Shown here: positions 44,003 to 52,852 of the stretch, one piece after another
Position numbering within the stretch: position 1 is the stretch's first letter
How the letters are laid out: the number at the start of each line of letters is the position of its first letter
Assembly (NCBI RefSeq): GCF_034008635.1
Contig: NZ_CP125378.1
Coordinates: 5,394,501 to 5,458,500, forward strand
DNA length: 64,000 nt
Source: Pseudomonas sp. P8_229
Lineage (GTDB): Bacteria > Pseudomonadota > Gammaproteobacteria > Pseudomonadales > Pseudomonadaceae
Direction: 5' to 3'
Notes under the pieces: model-generated
Told to the model about the DNA's origin: nothing
Databases searched by the model: none
What the model saw: only the letters and a program-made list of their open reading frames with translations
Program-made: the position numbers and the translations under genes

Positions 44003-44782
44003 GTGGACGCGTTGTTGCGGGAGTTGCCGGTGCATCAAGGTCTGGCGCGGGTGTTTGCCACGGTCGGGCAGGACGCTTTCTGGCGCGCGCTGGTGGACAC
44101 GCTGCGGCTGCTGGTGCCGCTGGACAACGCGCTGGTGGCGTTGATGCAGGCGGGGCAGGCGCCGCGGTTGCTGATCGATTTCGACAGCAAGGGTCGCGCC
44201 GATGAGCAGGAGGAACTGGCCAGCTACAGCGCCGGGATGTACCTGCTCGATCCGTTCTATCAAACCGCCTCGACCGGCATTGCCGACGGCTTGCACAGCC
44301 TGGCTTCGGTGGCGCCGGACCAGTTTCTGCACAGCGAGTATTACCAGAGTTATTTCCGTTCGGTGGTGGGCGAAGACGAGTTGCAGTTCATGATCAACGT
44401 CGAGGGCGGCGTACTGGGCCTGTCACTCGGGCGCTCGATGGCGTTCGACCTGACCGAGCAGGGGCGCTTGCTGTGCGCGCGCGACTGGGTGCTGGCCGCG
44501 ATGCGTCGCCATATGCAGTTGCTGCCGCCGCAAGGGGCGGGCGCTGAACCCGTGGCGGGAGACCTGGCGACCTTGCTCGACCGCTTCGATGCACGCCTGA
44601 CCGCCCGTGAAGTCGACACTGCGCGGCTGATTCTGCAGGGCTTTTCCAGCAAGGCCATTGCCCAGCAGATGGGCATTTCACCGGAGACGGTGAAAGTCCA
44701 TCGGCGCAATCTCTATCACAAACTCAATGTAAACGGGCATGGCGAGCTGTTTGCGCTGGTGCTGCGCCCCCCGACTGCCTGA
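44003..44782 (+). CDS. LuxR family regulator
   Basis: Regulator of 259 residues. The C-terminal LuxR helix-turn-helix spans about 195-250 (LTAREVDTARLILQGFSSKAIAQQMGISPETVKVHRRNLYHKL). The N-terminal 170 residues do not look like an acyl-homoserine-lactone domain; the tryptophan/aspartate ligand pattern is missing. The start is GTG at 44003 with AGGGG upstream. It is divergent from the polyamine-binding protein/P1 peptidase pair, the likely target. Confidence 0.87.
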   Translation: MDALLRELPVHQGLARVFATVGQDAFWRALVDTLRLLVPLDNALVALMQAGQAPRLLIDFDSKGRADEQEELASYSAGMYLLDPFYQTASTGIADGLHSLASVAPDQFLHSEYYQSYFRSVVGEDELQFMINVEGGVLGLSLGRSMAFDLTEQGRLLCARDWVLAAMRRHMQLLPPQGAGAEPVAGDLATLLDRFDARLTAREVDTARLILQGFSSKAIAQQMGISPETVKVHRRNLYHKLNVNGHGELFALVLRPPTA

Positions 44783-44800
44783 CCCACCACAAATCCCCCC

Positions 44801-44892
44801 TTGTAGGAGTGAGCCTGCTCGCGACAGCGGTGGGTCAGTCAACATTTTCATCAACTGACAGAACGCTATCGCGAGCAGGCTCACTCCTACAG
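44801..44892. repeat. REPIN
   Basis: Inverted REP pair (TTGTAGGAGTGAGCCTGCTCGCG and mirror) between the convergent LuxR and methyltransferase genes. Confidence 0.88.
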
Positions 44893-44907
44893 GGGATTTG
44901 CGCTGTG

Positions 44908-45849
44908 TCAGTCGAGGCGTTTGAAGACCAGGGCTTTCAGGCCGCTCTGCGGATCGACATCCGGAAACTCAGGCGGATTCTCCAGCCGTTGTTCGAAGCG
45001 CAAGCTCGGCGCTTCCTGAGTCACGCCATCAATCAGAAAGTCCGAGCCAAACGACGGATCATTCATGCACGCCAGCACCGTGCCGTTCGCTGTCAGTAAT
45101 TCCGGCAAGCGGCGCAGCACCCGCTGGTAATCCTTGGTCAGCAGAAAGCTGCCTTTCTGGAACGACGGCGGGTCGATGATCACCAGGTCGTACGGGCCGC
45201 TGTTGATCACCTTGCCCCAGGACTTGAACAGGTCGTGGCCGAGAAAGCTCACCTTGCTCAGGTCATGCCCGTTCAACCGGTGATTGTCGCGGCCACGGCT
45301 CAGGGCTGCGCGGGACATGTCGAGGTTGACCACATGGCTGGCGCCGCCTTCGATCGCCGCCACGGAAAACCCGCAGGTGTAGGCGAACAGGTTCAGTACG
45401 CGTTTGCCCGCGGCCTGCTCGCGCACCCAGTTGCGTCCGAAGCGCATGTCGAGAAACAGCCCGGCGTTCTGTTTGCGGCCCAGGTCGACGCGGTACTGCA
45501 AGCCGCCCTCGACGATGCTCATCTCGTCGATCTCGTTGCCCAGCAGCCATTCGGCGGTGCTTTGCGGCAGGTAACGGTGTTGCAGCAGCAAAGTGTGCGC
45601 GCCGCACTGTTGCCATTCGGTCGAGGCGCTGATGTCGAGCAGCAAGTGCTTGAGCGCTTCGAGCTGCTCCGGCACCGGTTCCTTGAACAGCGAGACCAGC
45701 ACCACGCCTTGCAGCCAGTCCACCGTCAGTTGTTCCAGCCCCGGCCAGCAACGTCCGCGTCCATGGAACAGGCGGCGGGTTTCGCTCGGTGCCGCGGCGA
45801 GTGCAGGCAGCAGATGGGCGCGGAGGGTGGCGAGGGCTTCAGGGTTCAT
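44908..45849 (-). CDS. Class I SAM-dependent methyltransferase (RlmI/RlmK-like)
   Basis: Methyltransferase of 313 residues. The SAM pocket is VLNLFAYTCGFSVAAIEGGASHVVNLDMSRAAL (motif I/II, about 150-180), and motif IV is LVIIDPPSFQKGSF, the DPPSF form seen in rRNA cytosine-5 and guanine-N7 methyltransferases. It lacks the PUA domain of RlmI, and its N-terminal region is a shorter domain. An rRNA or RNA substrate is probable but not shown. Confidence 0.85.
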   Translation of the reverse strand: MNPEALATLRAHLLPALAAAPSETRRLFHGRGRCWPGLEQLTVDWLQGVVLVSLFKEPVPEQLEALKHLLLDISASTEWQQCGAHTLLLQHRYLPQSTAEWLLGNEIDEMSIVEGGLQYRVDLGRKQNAGLFLDMRFGRNWVREQAAGKRVLNLFAYTCGFSVAAIEGGASHVVNLDMSRAALSRGRDNHRLNGHDLSKVSFLGHDLFKSWGKVINSGPYDLVIIDPPSFQKGSFLLTKDYQRVLRRLPELLTANGTVLACMNDPSFGSDFLIDGVTQEAPSLRFEQRLENPPEFPDVDPQSGLKALVFKRLD

Positions 45850-46048
45850 CAGTCATGGTCGGCAAGTAAAAGGGCCGGCATTTTAACCACAAAACCTGCC
45901 TGGCGAACGCCGGTCACCCAAGGCCGATCAGCACTGTTAAGAAAAGACCCGTATCAAAAATGAATTTATGCAGGGCGCGCTGCTCATACCAGATAAGCAG
46001 CGGATTCGAGCCGCTAAATCGTTAATGCAATTCAGGGAGTGTCAGTTC

Positions 46049-46462
46049 ATGAGTCCAACACCGACGGCGAGCGCGCACCTTCCTGGCGGGTTGATTCTGG
46101 TGGTTGAGGACGATCCGTTGATTCTGGAGTTTCTCTGCGAAATTCTTCAGGAGGAAGGTTTTGTGGTCGAACCGCGCACCAGCGCGGATGACGCCAAGCT
46201 GTATCTGGAAGAGCACGCGCCGGAAGTGGCCTTGCTGCTGACCGACATCACCATGCCCGGTGAAATCAACGGCGCCGGGCTGGCCAATCTGGTCGGCGAG
46301 CGCTGGCCGGACAAACCGGTGATGGTCATGTCCGGTTATGAAACCCCGGAGACATCCGGGGTCAAGCACCCGGTGGCGTTCATCAAGAAGCCCTGGGCCA
46401 TCGGCCAGTTGCTTGACTGCGTCGACAGCGCGTTCAAGTCCAAGGCCCCGCGACTGCACTGA
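46049..46462 (+). CDS. Stand-alone response regulator receiver protein
   Basis: Single CheY-like receiver of 137 residues without output domain. The acidic pocket VVEDDPLI, the phospho-acceptor aspartate in LLLTDITMPGEI and the lysine in AFIKKPW are all present. AGGGAG nine bases upstream supports ATG 46049; a longer frame starts at 45968. No histidine kinase is adjacent. It may be an adaptor or a phosphate sink for a kinase elsewhere. Confidence 0.87.
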   Translation: MSPTPTASAHLPGGLILVVEDDPLILEFLCEILQEEGFVVEPRTSADDAKLYLEEHAPEVALLLTDITMPGEINGAGLANLVGERWPDKPVMVMSGYETPETSGVKHPVAFIKKPWAIGQLLDCVDSAFKSKAPRLH

Positions 46463-46540
46463 GGTGTCGGGTCGAATCGTCGGGCAAAAATGCTACATTG
46501 CCCGGCCAATCTGCCCCGTCTTGTCAAAGGATGCGACCTT

Positions 46541-47209
46541 TTGTCTGCTCACGATAACCTCTTTGGTCGCGCGTTCGGCGCGTTCCTGTTCGACATGGAC
46601 GGCACCGTCCTCAACTCCATTGCCGCTGCCGAGCGGGTCTGGGCCGCGTGGGCTGAACGCCACGGGGTTGATGTCGAGACGTTTTTGCCGACCATTCACG
46701 GCGTGCGCGCCATCGATACCATCCGCCGCCTGAACCTGCCGGGGGTGGACGCCGAGGCGCAAGCGGCGTTCATCGCTCAGGCGGAAATCGACGACGTGGA
46801 AGGGATTGTGCAGATTCCCGGCGCTGCGGCGTTTCTCGACAGCCTGCCTGCCGAGCGCTGGGCCATGGTGACGTCGGCGCCACGGGATCTGGCGTTGCGG
46901 CGCATGGCGGCAGCGGGGATCCCCGAGCCTGCGGTGATGATCACTGCCGAAGATGTGACGGCTGGCAAGCCTGATCCGGCGGGTTATCGTCTGGCGGCGC
47001 AACGCCTTGGGCTTGCGCCTTGCGACTGCCTGATTTTCGAAGACGCCACCGTTGGCATCCAGGCCGCTGAAGCGGCGGGCGCAGCGCTGATGATCATCAC
47101 CACCACGCACCAGCATCCCCTCGAAACCACGCACGCGACCCTCGACAGTTACGAGTCGCTCAGCATCACCGTTGACGGCAAAGGCCAACTGCACCTGCAA
47201 ATAACCTGA
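46541..47209 (+). CDS. HAD superfamily phosphatase (sugar-phosphatase-like)
   Basis: HAD hydrolase of 222 residues. Motif I is FLFDMDGTVLNS (catalytic aspartates), motif II VTSAP, motif III GKPDPAGY and motif IV IFEDATVGIQAA. This is the subgroup with a helical cap (YfbT/GPP-like), acting on small sugar phosphates. The start is TTG 46541 with AAGGA nine bases upstream; homologs begin MSAxDxLF as here. The 3' 258 bases and the following REPIN form the first copy of a triplicated 414-bp unit. Confidence 0.87.
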   Translation: MSAHDNLFGRAFGAFLFDMDGTVLNSIAAAERVWAAWAERHGVDVETFLPTIHGVRAIDTIRRLNLPGVDAEAQAAFIAQAEIDDVEGIVQIPGAAAFLDSLPAERWAMVTSAPRDLALRRMAAAGIPEPAVMITAEDVTAGKPDPAGYRLAAQRLGLAPCDCLIFEDATVGIQAAEAAGAALMIITTTHQHPLETTHATLDSYESLSITVDGKGQLHLQIT

Positions 47210-47224
47210 AACAACGCGATTCAT

Positions 47225-47314
47225 TGTGGGAGCGGGCTTGCTCGCGAAAGCGATGGATCAGTCGACACCACTTGTAACTGACAGACCGCATTCGCGAGCA
47301 AGCCCGCTCCCACA
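47225..47314. repeat. REPIN inside the 414-bp unit (first of three copies)
   Basis: Inverted REP pair TTGTGGGAGCGGGCTTGCTCGCG ... GCGAGCAAGCCCGCTCCCACA. Identical or near-identical copies lie 414 and 828 bases downstream. Confidence 0.9.
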
Positions 47315-47365
47315 CTGGATCTATGTCGGGCCGTGAAACGGTGTTCACAATCAAACACTGTGGGA

Positions 47366-47623
47366 GATGTGACGGCTGGCAAGCCTGATCCGGCGGGTTA
47401 TCGTCTGGCGGCGCAACGCCTTGGGCTTGCGCCTTGCGACTGCCTGATTTTCGAAGACGCCACCGTTGGCATCCAGGCCGCTGAAGCGGCGGGCGCGGCG
47501 CTGATGATCATCACCACCACGCACCAGCATCCCCTCGAAACCACGCATGCGACCCTCGACAGTTACGAGTCGCTCAGCATCACCGTTGACGGCAAAGGCC
47601 AACTGCACCTGCAAATAACCTGA
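47366..47623 (+). pseudogene. Duplicated HAD 3' fragment, copy 2
   Basis: Encodes 85 C-terminal residues of the HAD protein (motifs III and IV) without the catalytic motif I or cap. No ribosome-binding site or proper start is near. It is a duplication relic and is unlikely to be a functional phosphatase. Confidence 0.88.
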
Positions 47624-47779
47624 AACAACGCGATTCATTGTGGGAGCGGGCTTGCTCGCGAAAGCGATGGATCAGTCGACACCACTTGTAACTGACAGAC
47701 CGCATTCGCGAGCAAGCCCGCTCCCACACTGGATCTATGTGGGTCCGCGAAACGGTGTTCACAATCAAACACTGTGGGA

Positions 47780-48037
47780 GATGTGACGGCTGGCAAGCCT
47801 GATCCGGCGGGTTATCGTCTGGCGGCGCAACGCCTTGGGCTTGCGCCTTGCGACTGCCTGATTTTCGAAGACGCCACCGTTGGCATCCAGGCCGCTGAAG
47901 CGGCGGGCGCGGCGCTGATGATCATCACCACCACGCACCAGCATCCCCTCGAAACCACGCACGCGACCCTCGACAGTTACGAGTCGCTCAGCATCACCGT
48001 TGACGGCAAAGGCCAACTGCACCTGCAAATAACCTGA
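47780..48037 (+). pseudogene. Duplicated HAD 3' fragment, copy 3
   Basis: Same 85-residue fragment as the previous copy, with a few silent changes. Motif I is missing, so no independent activity is expected. The REPIN that follows has a slightly altered spacer (GCGAATGCGGTGG). Confidence 0.88.
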
Positions 48038-48214
48038 AACAACGTGATTCATTGTGGGAGCGGGCTTGCTCGCGAATGCGGTGGATCAGTCGACACCACT
48101 TGTAACTGACAGACCGCATTCGCGAGCAAGCCCGCTCCCACACTGGATCTATGTGGGTCCGTGAAATGGTGTTCACAATCAGACACTGCAGGAGCCAGCC
48201 TGCTGGAGATGGCG

Positions 48215-48874
48215 TCAGTAAACCCCCGGCAACAACCGCCAACTGCGCGCGCAATAAGCATCGTACTCAGCGCCAAATTGCCCGCGCAGCAGCGCCTCTT
48301 CCGAGTGGATGCGGGCGATCAGCGGGATCAGCGTCAGTGCCGCCAGTATCAACCCGACGCTGGAGCGAAACGCCAGCGCCCAGCCCATCGCGTTGACCAC
48401 CAGCCCCAGATAGCTTGGGTTGCGCAGGCGCGTGTAAATGCCGTCAGTGACCAGGCGATGCCCCGGTTGAATCGCCACCAGCCCGCTGAAACGTCGGCCC
48501 AGCACAAACACCGGCCACAGGCGCAGCGCGCCGCCGACGATAAACAGCAGCGCGCCGAGCCAGCGCACCCCTTCACCGCCGAAGGTCCAGAAGTCGAGGC
48601 GGTCGCAATACGCCGGCAGAAACCCGCTGACCACCCCGATCACCGCGAACGCCGGAATCACCCAGCGATTGGCGCGGTCTTCGCGCTCGCCGGAACTCAT
48701 GTTGACATCGGTGAACAGCGACGCCACCACCATCAACACGGTTGCCAGCGCAATCACCACCAGCGCCCCGTGGGCAAAGAACACCGCCGGCCCGCCAATG
48801 CCCCACACCGCAAGCCCCAGGTAGGCGAGGGTGGCGAGCACCGCGACCACGATCATTTGCGCAGACATTTTCAT
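48215..48874 (-). CDS. Isoprenylcysteine carboxyl methyltransferase-like membrane protein
   Basis: Membrane methyltransferase of 219 residues with about five hydrophobic segments. The C-terminal signature is VTDGIYTRLRNPSYLGLVV ... SEEALLRGQFGAEYDAYCARSWRLLP, the ICMT/PEMT pattern that binds SAM at the membrane face. The bacterial substrate is unknown; prenylcysteine itself is not expected. ATG 48874 or the in-frame ATG two codons later could be used. It ends just after the triplicated region. Confidence 0.85.
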   Translation of the reverse strand: MKMSAQMIVVAVLATLAYLGLAVWGIGGPAVFFAHGALVVIALATVLMVVASLFTDVNMSSGEREDRANRWVIPAFAVIGVVSGFLPAYCDRLDFWTFGGEGVRWLGALLFIVGGALRLWPVFVLGRRFSGLVAIQPGHRLVTDGIYTRLRNPSYLGLVVNAMGWALAFRSSVGLILAALTLIPLIARIHSEEALLRGQFGAEYDAYCARSWRLLPGVY

Positions 48875-48926
48875 GGTGATCTCTTAACAGGCAGCTGACC
48901 CATTCAGTGTAGAACGCCGCTGAACC

Positions 48927-49105
48927 TGTGGGAGCGGGCATCCTCGCGAGGGCGTCGAGTCAGTCAGGATTAATGCTGGATGTACCGGCCCCTTCGTGAG
49001 CAAGCCCACTCCCGCCTTGAGCTTGGCCAGCCCCAAGATCGCCGTCCCGCCGACGATCCCCTGTGGGAGCGGGCATGCTCCGGGCGGCGTTCCGACGACG
49101 GCGTC
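48927..49105. repeat. REPIN plus REP half-site
   Basis: The 379-base gap before the SDR gene holds a REPIN at 48927-49015 (TGTGGGAGCGGGCATCCTCGCG ... GTGAGCAAGCCCACTCC) and a further half-site at 49062-49105 of the GGGCGGCGTTCCGACGACGG variant seen in the 23.5-kb array. The rest (49106-49253) probably holds the SDR promoter; no clear box is visible. Confidence 0.82.
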
Positions 49106-49253
49106 GTATCAATCGCGACCGGACATGCCTTTTGCCAAAGGACCTCAGCAACGCCGGTCGTCGGTCGGCAACGTGTTCACCCAGCCAATATCGCGTCTAC
49201 GCTGATCCATTCCTTCTATTTGTCCGTGTATTGCCAATCGAAGAGGTGAACCC

Positions 49254-50051
49254 ATGAAAATCGATTTGAGTGGAAAACTGGCCATCGTCAGTGGCAGCAC
49301 GGGTGGCATTGGTCTGGGCATCAGCCAGTCGCTGGCCGAAGCCGGCGCCACCGTTGTGGTGATCGGTCGGGACACGGCCAAGGTTGAACAGGCGCTGGCG
49401 AGCATTCGGCAGAGGGTGCCGGGTGCACAGTTGCGCGGTGTGACGGCTGATCTGGGCACCGCCGAAGGCGCAGAAAAACTGTTCGCCGCCGAACCGCGTG
49501 CGGACATTCTGGTGAACAACCTCGGGATCTTCGACGCGGTGGATTTCTTCGACACGCCAGACAGCGAGTGGACACGCTTCTACGAGGTCAACGTGATTTC
49601 CGGCGTGCGCCTGTCGCGGCATTACGTGCCGGCGATGGTCGAGCAGGGCTGGGGACGGGTGATTTTCCTGTCGTCGGAGTCCGGTGTGGCGACGCCGGCC
49701 GACATGCTCAATTACGGCGTGACCAAAAGCGCCAACCTAGCGGTGTCCCATGGCTTGGCCAAACGTCTGGCTGGCACGGGTGTGACGGTCAATGCGATCC
49801 TGCCGGGGCCGACCTTTACCGGTGGAGTGGAACACATGCTCAAGGACGCCGCGGCCGAGTCCGGTCGTAACCTGCGCGAAGAAGCCGACGCCTTTGTGCG
49901 CAGGGCTCGCCCGACATCAATCATCCAGCGTGTGGCCGACGTCGCCGAGGTGGCGCATCTGGTCACGTACATCGCGTCGCCGTTTTCTTCGGCCACCACG
50001 GGTGCGGCCTTGCGCGTGGATGGCGGCGTCGTCGACAGTATGGCGATCTGA
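49254..50051 (+). CDS. SDR family NAD(P)-dependent oxidoreductase
   Basis: Classical short-chain dehydrogenase of 265 residues. The nucleotide motif is SGSTGGIGLGI (about 13-23), the NNLG motif is at about 88-91, and the catalytic triad is S in FLSSESG with YGVTK. A cap near VRRARPTSIIQRVADVAEVAHL is typical. Substrate is unknown. AAGAGG upstream supports ATG 49254. The SRPBCC gene follows by 30 bases, so both probably form one operon; small-molecule modification plus binding is plausible. Confidence 0.9.
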   Translation: MKIDLSGKLAIVSGSTGGIGLGISQSLAEAGATVVVIGRDTAKVEQALASIRQRVPGAQLRGVTADLGTAEGAEKLFAAEPRADILVNNLGIFDAVDFFDTPDSEWTRFYEVNVISGVRLSRHYVPAMVEQGWGRVIFLSSESGVATPADMLNYGVTKSANLAVSHGLAKRLAGTGVTVNAILPGPTFTGGVEHMLKDAAAESGRNLREEADAFVRRARPTSIIQRVADVAEVAHLVTYIASPFSSATTGAALRVDGGVVDSMAI

Positions 50052-50081
50052 ACCCCGAATACTCTGGAGACACGTTTATTT

Positions 50082-50492
50082 ATGGCAACTGCATCAGCAA
50101 CGATCGACATCCCGGCTTCGGCCGATCAGGTCTGGCAATTAATTGGCGGCTTCAACACGCTGCCGGACTGGCTGCCGTTCATTCCCAACAGTGAACTGAG
50201 CGAAGGCGGGCGCGTGCGCACCCTGCAAACCGCCGATGGCGCGGTGGTGATTGAACGACTGCAAGCCTTCGACAACGCCGCCAGGACCTATAGCTATTCG
50301 ATCGAACAGGCGCCGTTTCCGGCCACCGATTACCTGGCGACGATCAAGGTCGAAGCCCACGGGCAGGGCGCGCGGGTGTCGTGGTCGGGTCGCTTTACCG
50401 CCAAAGGCGTGAGCGATGAGGAAGTGGTGGCGCTGTTCAATGGCATCTACCAGGGTGGTCTTGAGGCACTGCGGGCGAACTACCCCGCGTGA
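50082..50492 (+). CDS. SRPBCC (START/Bet v 1-like) family protein
   Basis: Ligand-binding or ketide-cyclase-like protein of 136 residues. ATASATIDIPASADQVWQLIGGFNTLPDWLPFI is the polyketide cyclase/START N-terminal signature, and the C-terminal helix (DEEVVALFNGIYQGGLEALRANY) closes the cavity. The ligand is unknown. It probably shares a transcript with the SDR gene. Confidence 0.87.
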   Translation: MATASATIDIPASADQVWQLIGGFNTLPDWLPFIPNSELSEGGRVRTLQTADGAVVIERLQAFDNAARTYSYSIEQAPFPATDYLATIKVEAHGQGARVSWSGRFTAKGVSDEEVVALFNGIYQGGLEALRANYPA

Positions 50493-50532
50493 TGTGACAA
50501 AGATCCCCCTATGTGAGCGGCGGTGCGACGAT

Positions 50533-50616
50533 TCGACTTGCTCGCGAATGCGGTGTGTCATCCAAAGGAGATGTCGACTGATCCGACGCATTCGTGAGCA
50601 AGCCCACTCCCACAGG
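50533..50616. repeat. REPIN with one degenerate arm
   Basis: The left arm has lost its GTGGGAGCG part (only CTTGCTCGCGAATGCGG remains); the right arm GTGAGCAAGCCCACTCCCAC is intact. It is located between the convergent SRPBCC and histidine kinase genes. Confidence 0.75.
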
Positions 50617-50631
50617 GGGGGGCATGTCCTG

Positions 50632-52026
50632 TCAGGTATTGGCGATCAAACTCTGCCGACAATCCAGCACCAGCTTCGCGCCCCCCAACTCACTGCTGCC
50701 CACCTCAAGCGTGAAGCCATGCAGGCTGACAATCGCCGCGACAATTGACAAGCCCAGGCCAAAGCCGCTTTGCGGCTGCCCGCCCTCGGCCCGATAAAAA
50801 CGCTGGAACACCGCTTCGCGCTCGGCTTCGGGAATCCCCGGTCCGGAATCGTGGACCTCGATCCGCGTATGCCCGCCGTCATTCACACCGCGCAGAATCA
50901 CCGTGCCGCCGACCGGGGTGAACTTGATCGAGTTGCTCAACAGATTCGCCAGCGCTTCGAACAGCAGCGCCCGGTCACCATTCAAGGGTGGCAGGGTTTC
51001 CGGCATGTTCAGCACGAACAGCAGTTCGCCTTCCTCGGCCAGCGGCAGGTAAAACTCATGCAGTTCTTCGAGCAATTTCACCGGATCAAGCTCGATAAAA
51101 CCTGAGCGGCGCTGACGGTCTTCCAGCTCGGAAATCCGCAGCAATCCGCGAAACCGCGCCATCAGCGTGTCCGCCTCGGCCAGCACCAGATCCAGTTGCG
51201 CTGCTTCCTGCGAGCCTTCGCCAGCCTGCTGCTGCATGCGATACAACTGCGCCCGCAAACGCGTCAGCGGCGTGCGCAAGTCATGCGCGATGTTGTCGCA
51301 CACACCTTTGACTTCATGCATCAGGCGTTCGATGCGATCGAGCATCGCGTTGACGATGGCGGCGAGCATGTCCAGTTCATCGCGGCGGTTGGACAGCGGC
51401 AAGCGGTGGGTCAGGTCACCGGCGACGATCGCCTGGGCGCTGTCCTGAATCGCGCGGATGCGGCGCATCGGTCGGCGGCGCAGTAGATGCCAACCGGCAA
51501 TCCCCGGCAGAATCGTCAGCGACACGCCCCAGAACAACGCATGCAGAATGATCCGCGTCACCGCGAACAGCGAACCGTTGTCGCGCAGCAACACCAGCCA
51601 GCGACCGTCACGGGTCTGGGTCGCCACGGCGTCGCAGCTGTCGGCGGGCAGGGTCGGGTCGTCGGAGTCGGCGCAGTCATCCAGCGTGTGGATCTTGCCG
51701 TCCAGCGGCAGGCCTTCGGGCAGTTGCTGCAAGGCGCCACCGAGGTACACGCCCTGGGCGTCGAACAGGCCATAGGCGTCGATGCCACGGATGTCGAAGG
51801 TCATGCTGGCGGCGAGCGCTTCTTCCAGTTGCTCTCCGCGAAAGTGCGAAAACAGATGCTGGCGTTGCATCAGCGAATGCTTGGCGAGGTTGTCGAGGTA
51901 ACCGGAAACCTCGAAATACATGACCCCCATGAGGATCGCGCTCCACGCCACGAACAGCGAACTGTACAGCGCCAGCAGACGACTGCTGGAAGAGCGCCAG
52001 CCGTCAGACGGGTTCGGCAATGACAT
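50632..52026 (-). CDS. Sensor histidine kinase
   Basis: Membrane-bound kinase of 464 residues. Two membrane segments (about 15-37 and 158-180) flank a periplasmic domain of about 120 residues with two cysteines (DDCADSDD, ADSCDAV). A HAMP domain (RRPMRRIRAIQDSAQAIVAGDLTHRLP) follows, then the H-box DNIAHDLRTPLTRLRAQL and a full HATPase: N-box LLSNSIKFTP, G1 DSGPGIP, G2 GFGLGLSIV. The signal is unknown. It overlaps the response regulator stop by 23 bases and is translated from the same message. Confidence 0.93.
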   Translation of the reverse strand: MSLPNPSDGWRSSSSRLLALYSSLFVAWSAILMGVMYFEVSGYLDNLAKHSLMQRQHLFSHFRGEQLEEALAASMTFDIRGIDAYGLFDAQGVYLGGALQQLPEGLPLDGKIHTLDDCADSDDPTLPADSCDAVATQTRDGRWLVLLRDNGSLFAVTRIILHALFWGVSLTILPGIAGWHLLRRRPMRRIRAIQDSAQAIVAGDLTHRLPLSNRRDELDMLAAIVNAMLDRIERLMHEVKGVCDNIAHDLRTPLTRLRAQLYRMQQQAGEGSQEAAQLDLVLAEADTLMARFRGLLRISELEDRQRRSGFIELDPVKLLEELHEFYLPLAEEGELLFVLNMPETLPPLNGDRALLFEALANLLSNSIKFTPVGGTVILRGVNDGGHTRIEVHDSGPGIPEAEREAVFQRFYRAEGGQPQSGFGLGLSIVAAIVSLHGFTLEVGSSELGGAKLVLDCRQSLIANT

Positions 52027-52687
52027 AACCCGAGCCCCGTACCGTGCGAATCAACGGGACATTGCCCACCGCGTCGATCTTCTTGCGCAAACGACCGATG
52101 TGTACGTCGATCAGGTTGGTGCCCGGGTCGAAGTGATAACCCCAGACTTCTTCGAAAATCATCATTCGCGACAGGATCTGTCCACTGTTGCGCATGAGGA
52201 ATTCCAGCAGCTTGTATTCGGTCGGCAGCAGCGTCAGCACCTGCTCGGCGCGGCGCGCTTCGTGGCTGATCAAATCCAGCTCGAGGTCGGCGACCTGCAG
52301 GGTGGTGGCCTGTGTGGCGACGCTGTTCTGCCGGCGCAGCAGCACTTCCACGCGCGCGGCCATCTCGTCGGTGGCGAACGGCTTGGTCAGGTAATCATCA
52401 CCGCCGGCGCGCAGGCCGCGCACGCGTTCATCGACATCGGAGAGGGCGCTGATCATCAGAATCGGCGTGGCCACGCCCATGGTGCGCAGGGTGGTGACGA
52501 TGGCCAGTCCATCGAGTTCCGGCAGCATGCGGTCGAGGGTGATCAGGTCGTAGTTGCCGCTGACGGCACGGTCCAGGCCTTCGCGGCCATTGTCGACCCA
52601 ATCCACTTCCAGGCCATGGCTGCTGAGTTCGGCAACGATTTCACGGGCAGTCACGGCATCGTCTTCGATGGTCAAAATACGAGTCAT
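52004..52687 (-). CDS. OmpR-family response regulator
   Basis: DNA-binding regulator of 227 residues. The receiver domain has the acidic pair in LTIEDDAVT, the acceptor in DLITLDRMLPELDG and the lysine in DYLTKPF. The winged-helix output domain (about 130-222) ends with TNLIDVHIGRLRKKIDAVGNVPLIRTVRGSGYVI. Partner of the overlapping kinase. It is the first gene of the pair; the 165 bases upstream, shared with the divergent Cys-rich gene, hold the promoters. Confidence 0.94.
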   Translation of the reverse strand: MTRILTIEDDAVTAREIVAELSSHGLEVDWVDNGREGLDRAVSGNYDLITLDRMLPELDGLAIVTTLRTMGVATPILMISALSDVDERVRGLRAGGDDYLTKPFATDEMAARVEVLLRRQNSVATQATTLQVADLELDLISHEARRAEQVLTLLPTEYKLLEFLMRNSGQILSRMMIFEEVWGYHFDPGTNLIDVHIGRLRKKIDAVGNVPLIRTVRGSGYVIAEPV

Positions 52688-52852
52688 AGAGCAGGCCTTG
52701 ATCGGTTCAAACGGAATGGCAGCATTTTGCCAAGTATTTTCCGTGACGCTTTAAATTAACTTTCATGTTTTAGCTGCGATTTGCCAAGGCTGCGGAATTA
52801 TTTCCGAGAGCGTTGATATCATCTAGCCATAATTTCCGACAGGAGTGGTTCC

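Larger units (their letters stand above)
46952..48193. repeat. Three tandem copies of a 414-bp unit
   Basis: Copies start at 46952, 47366 and 47780 with the same sequence GATGTGACGGCTGGCAAGCC. Each holds the last 258 bases of the HAD gene, a REPIN and a TTCACAATCAAACACTG tail. At the junctions the REP start TGTGGGAG is fused directly to ATGTGACGG of the gene. Copies differ by only a handful of substitutions. Confidence 0.96.

Noticed and set aside
47333..47623. Independent small gene from the duplicated HAD fragment
   Set aside because: Lacks the catalytic motif and a start with a ribosome-binding site; it is explained by the 414-bp duplication.
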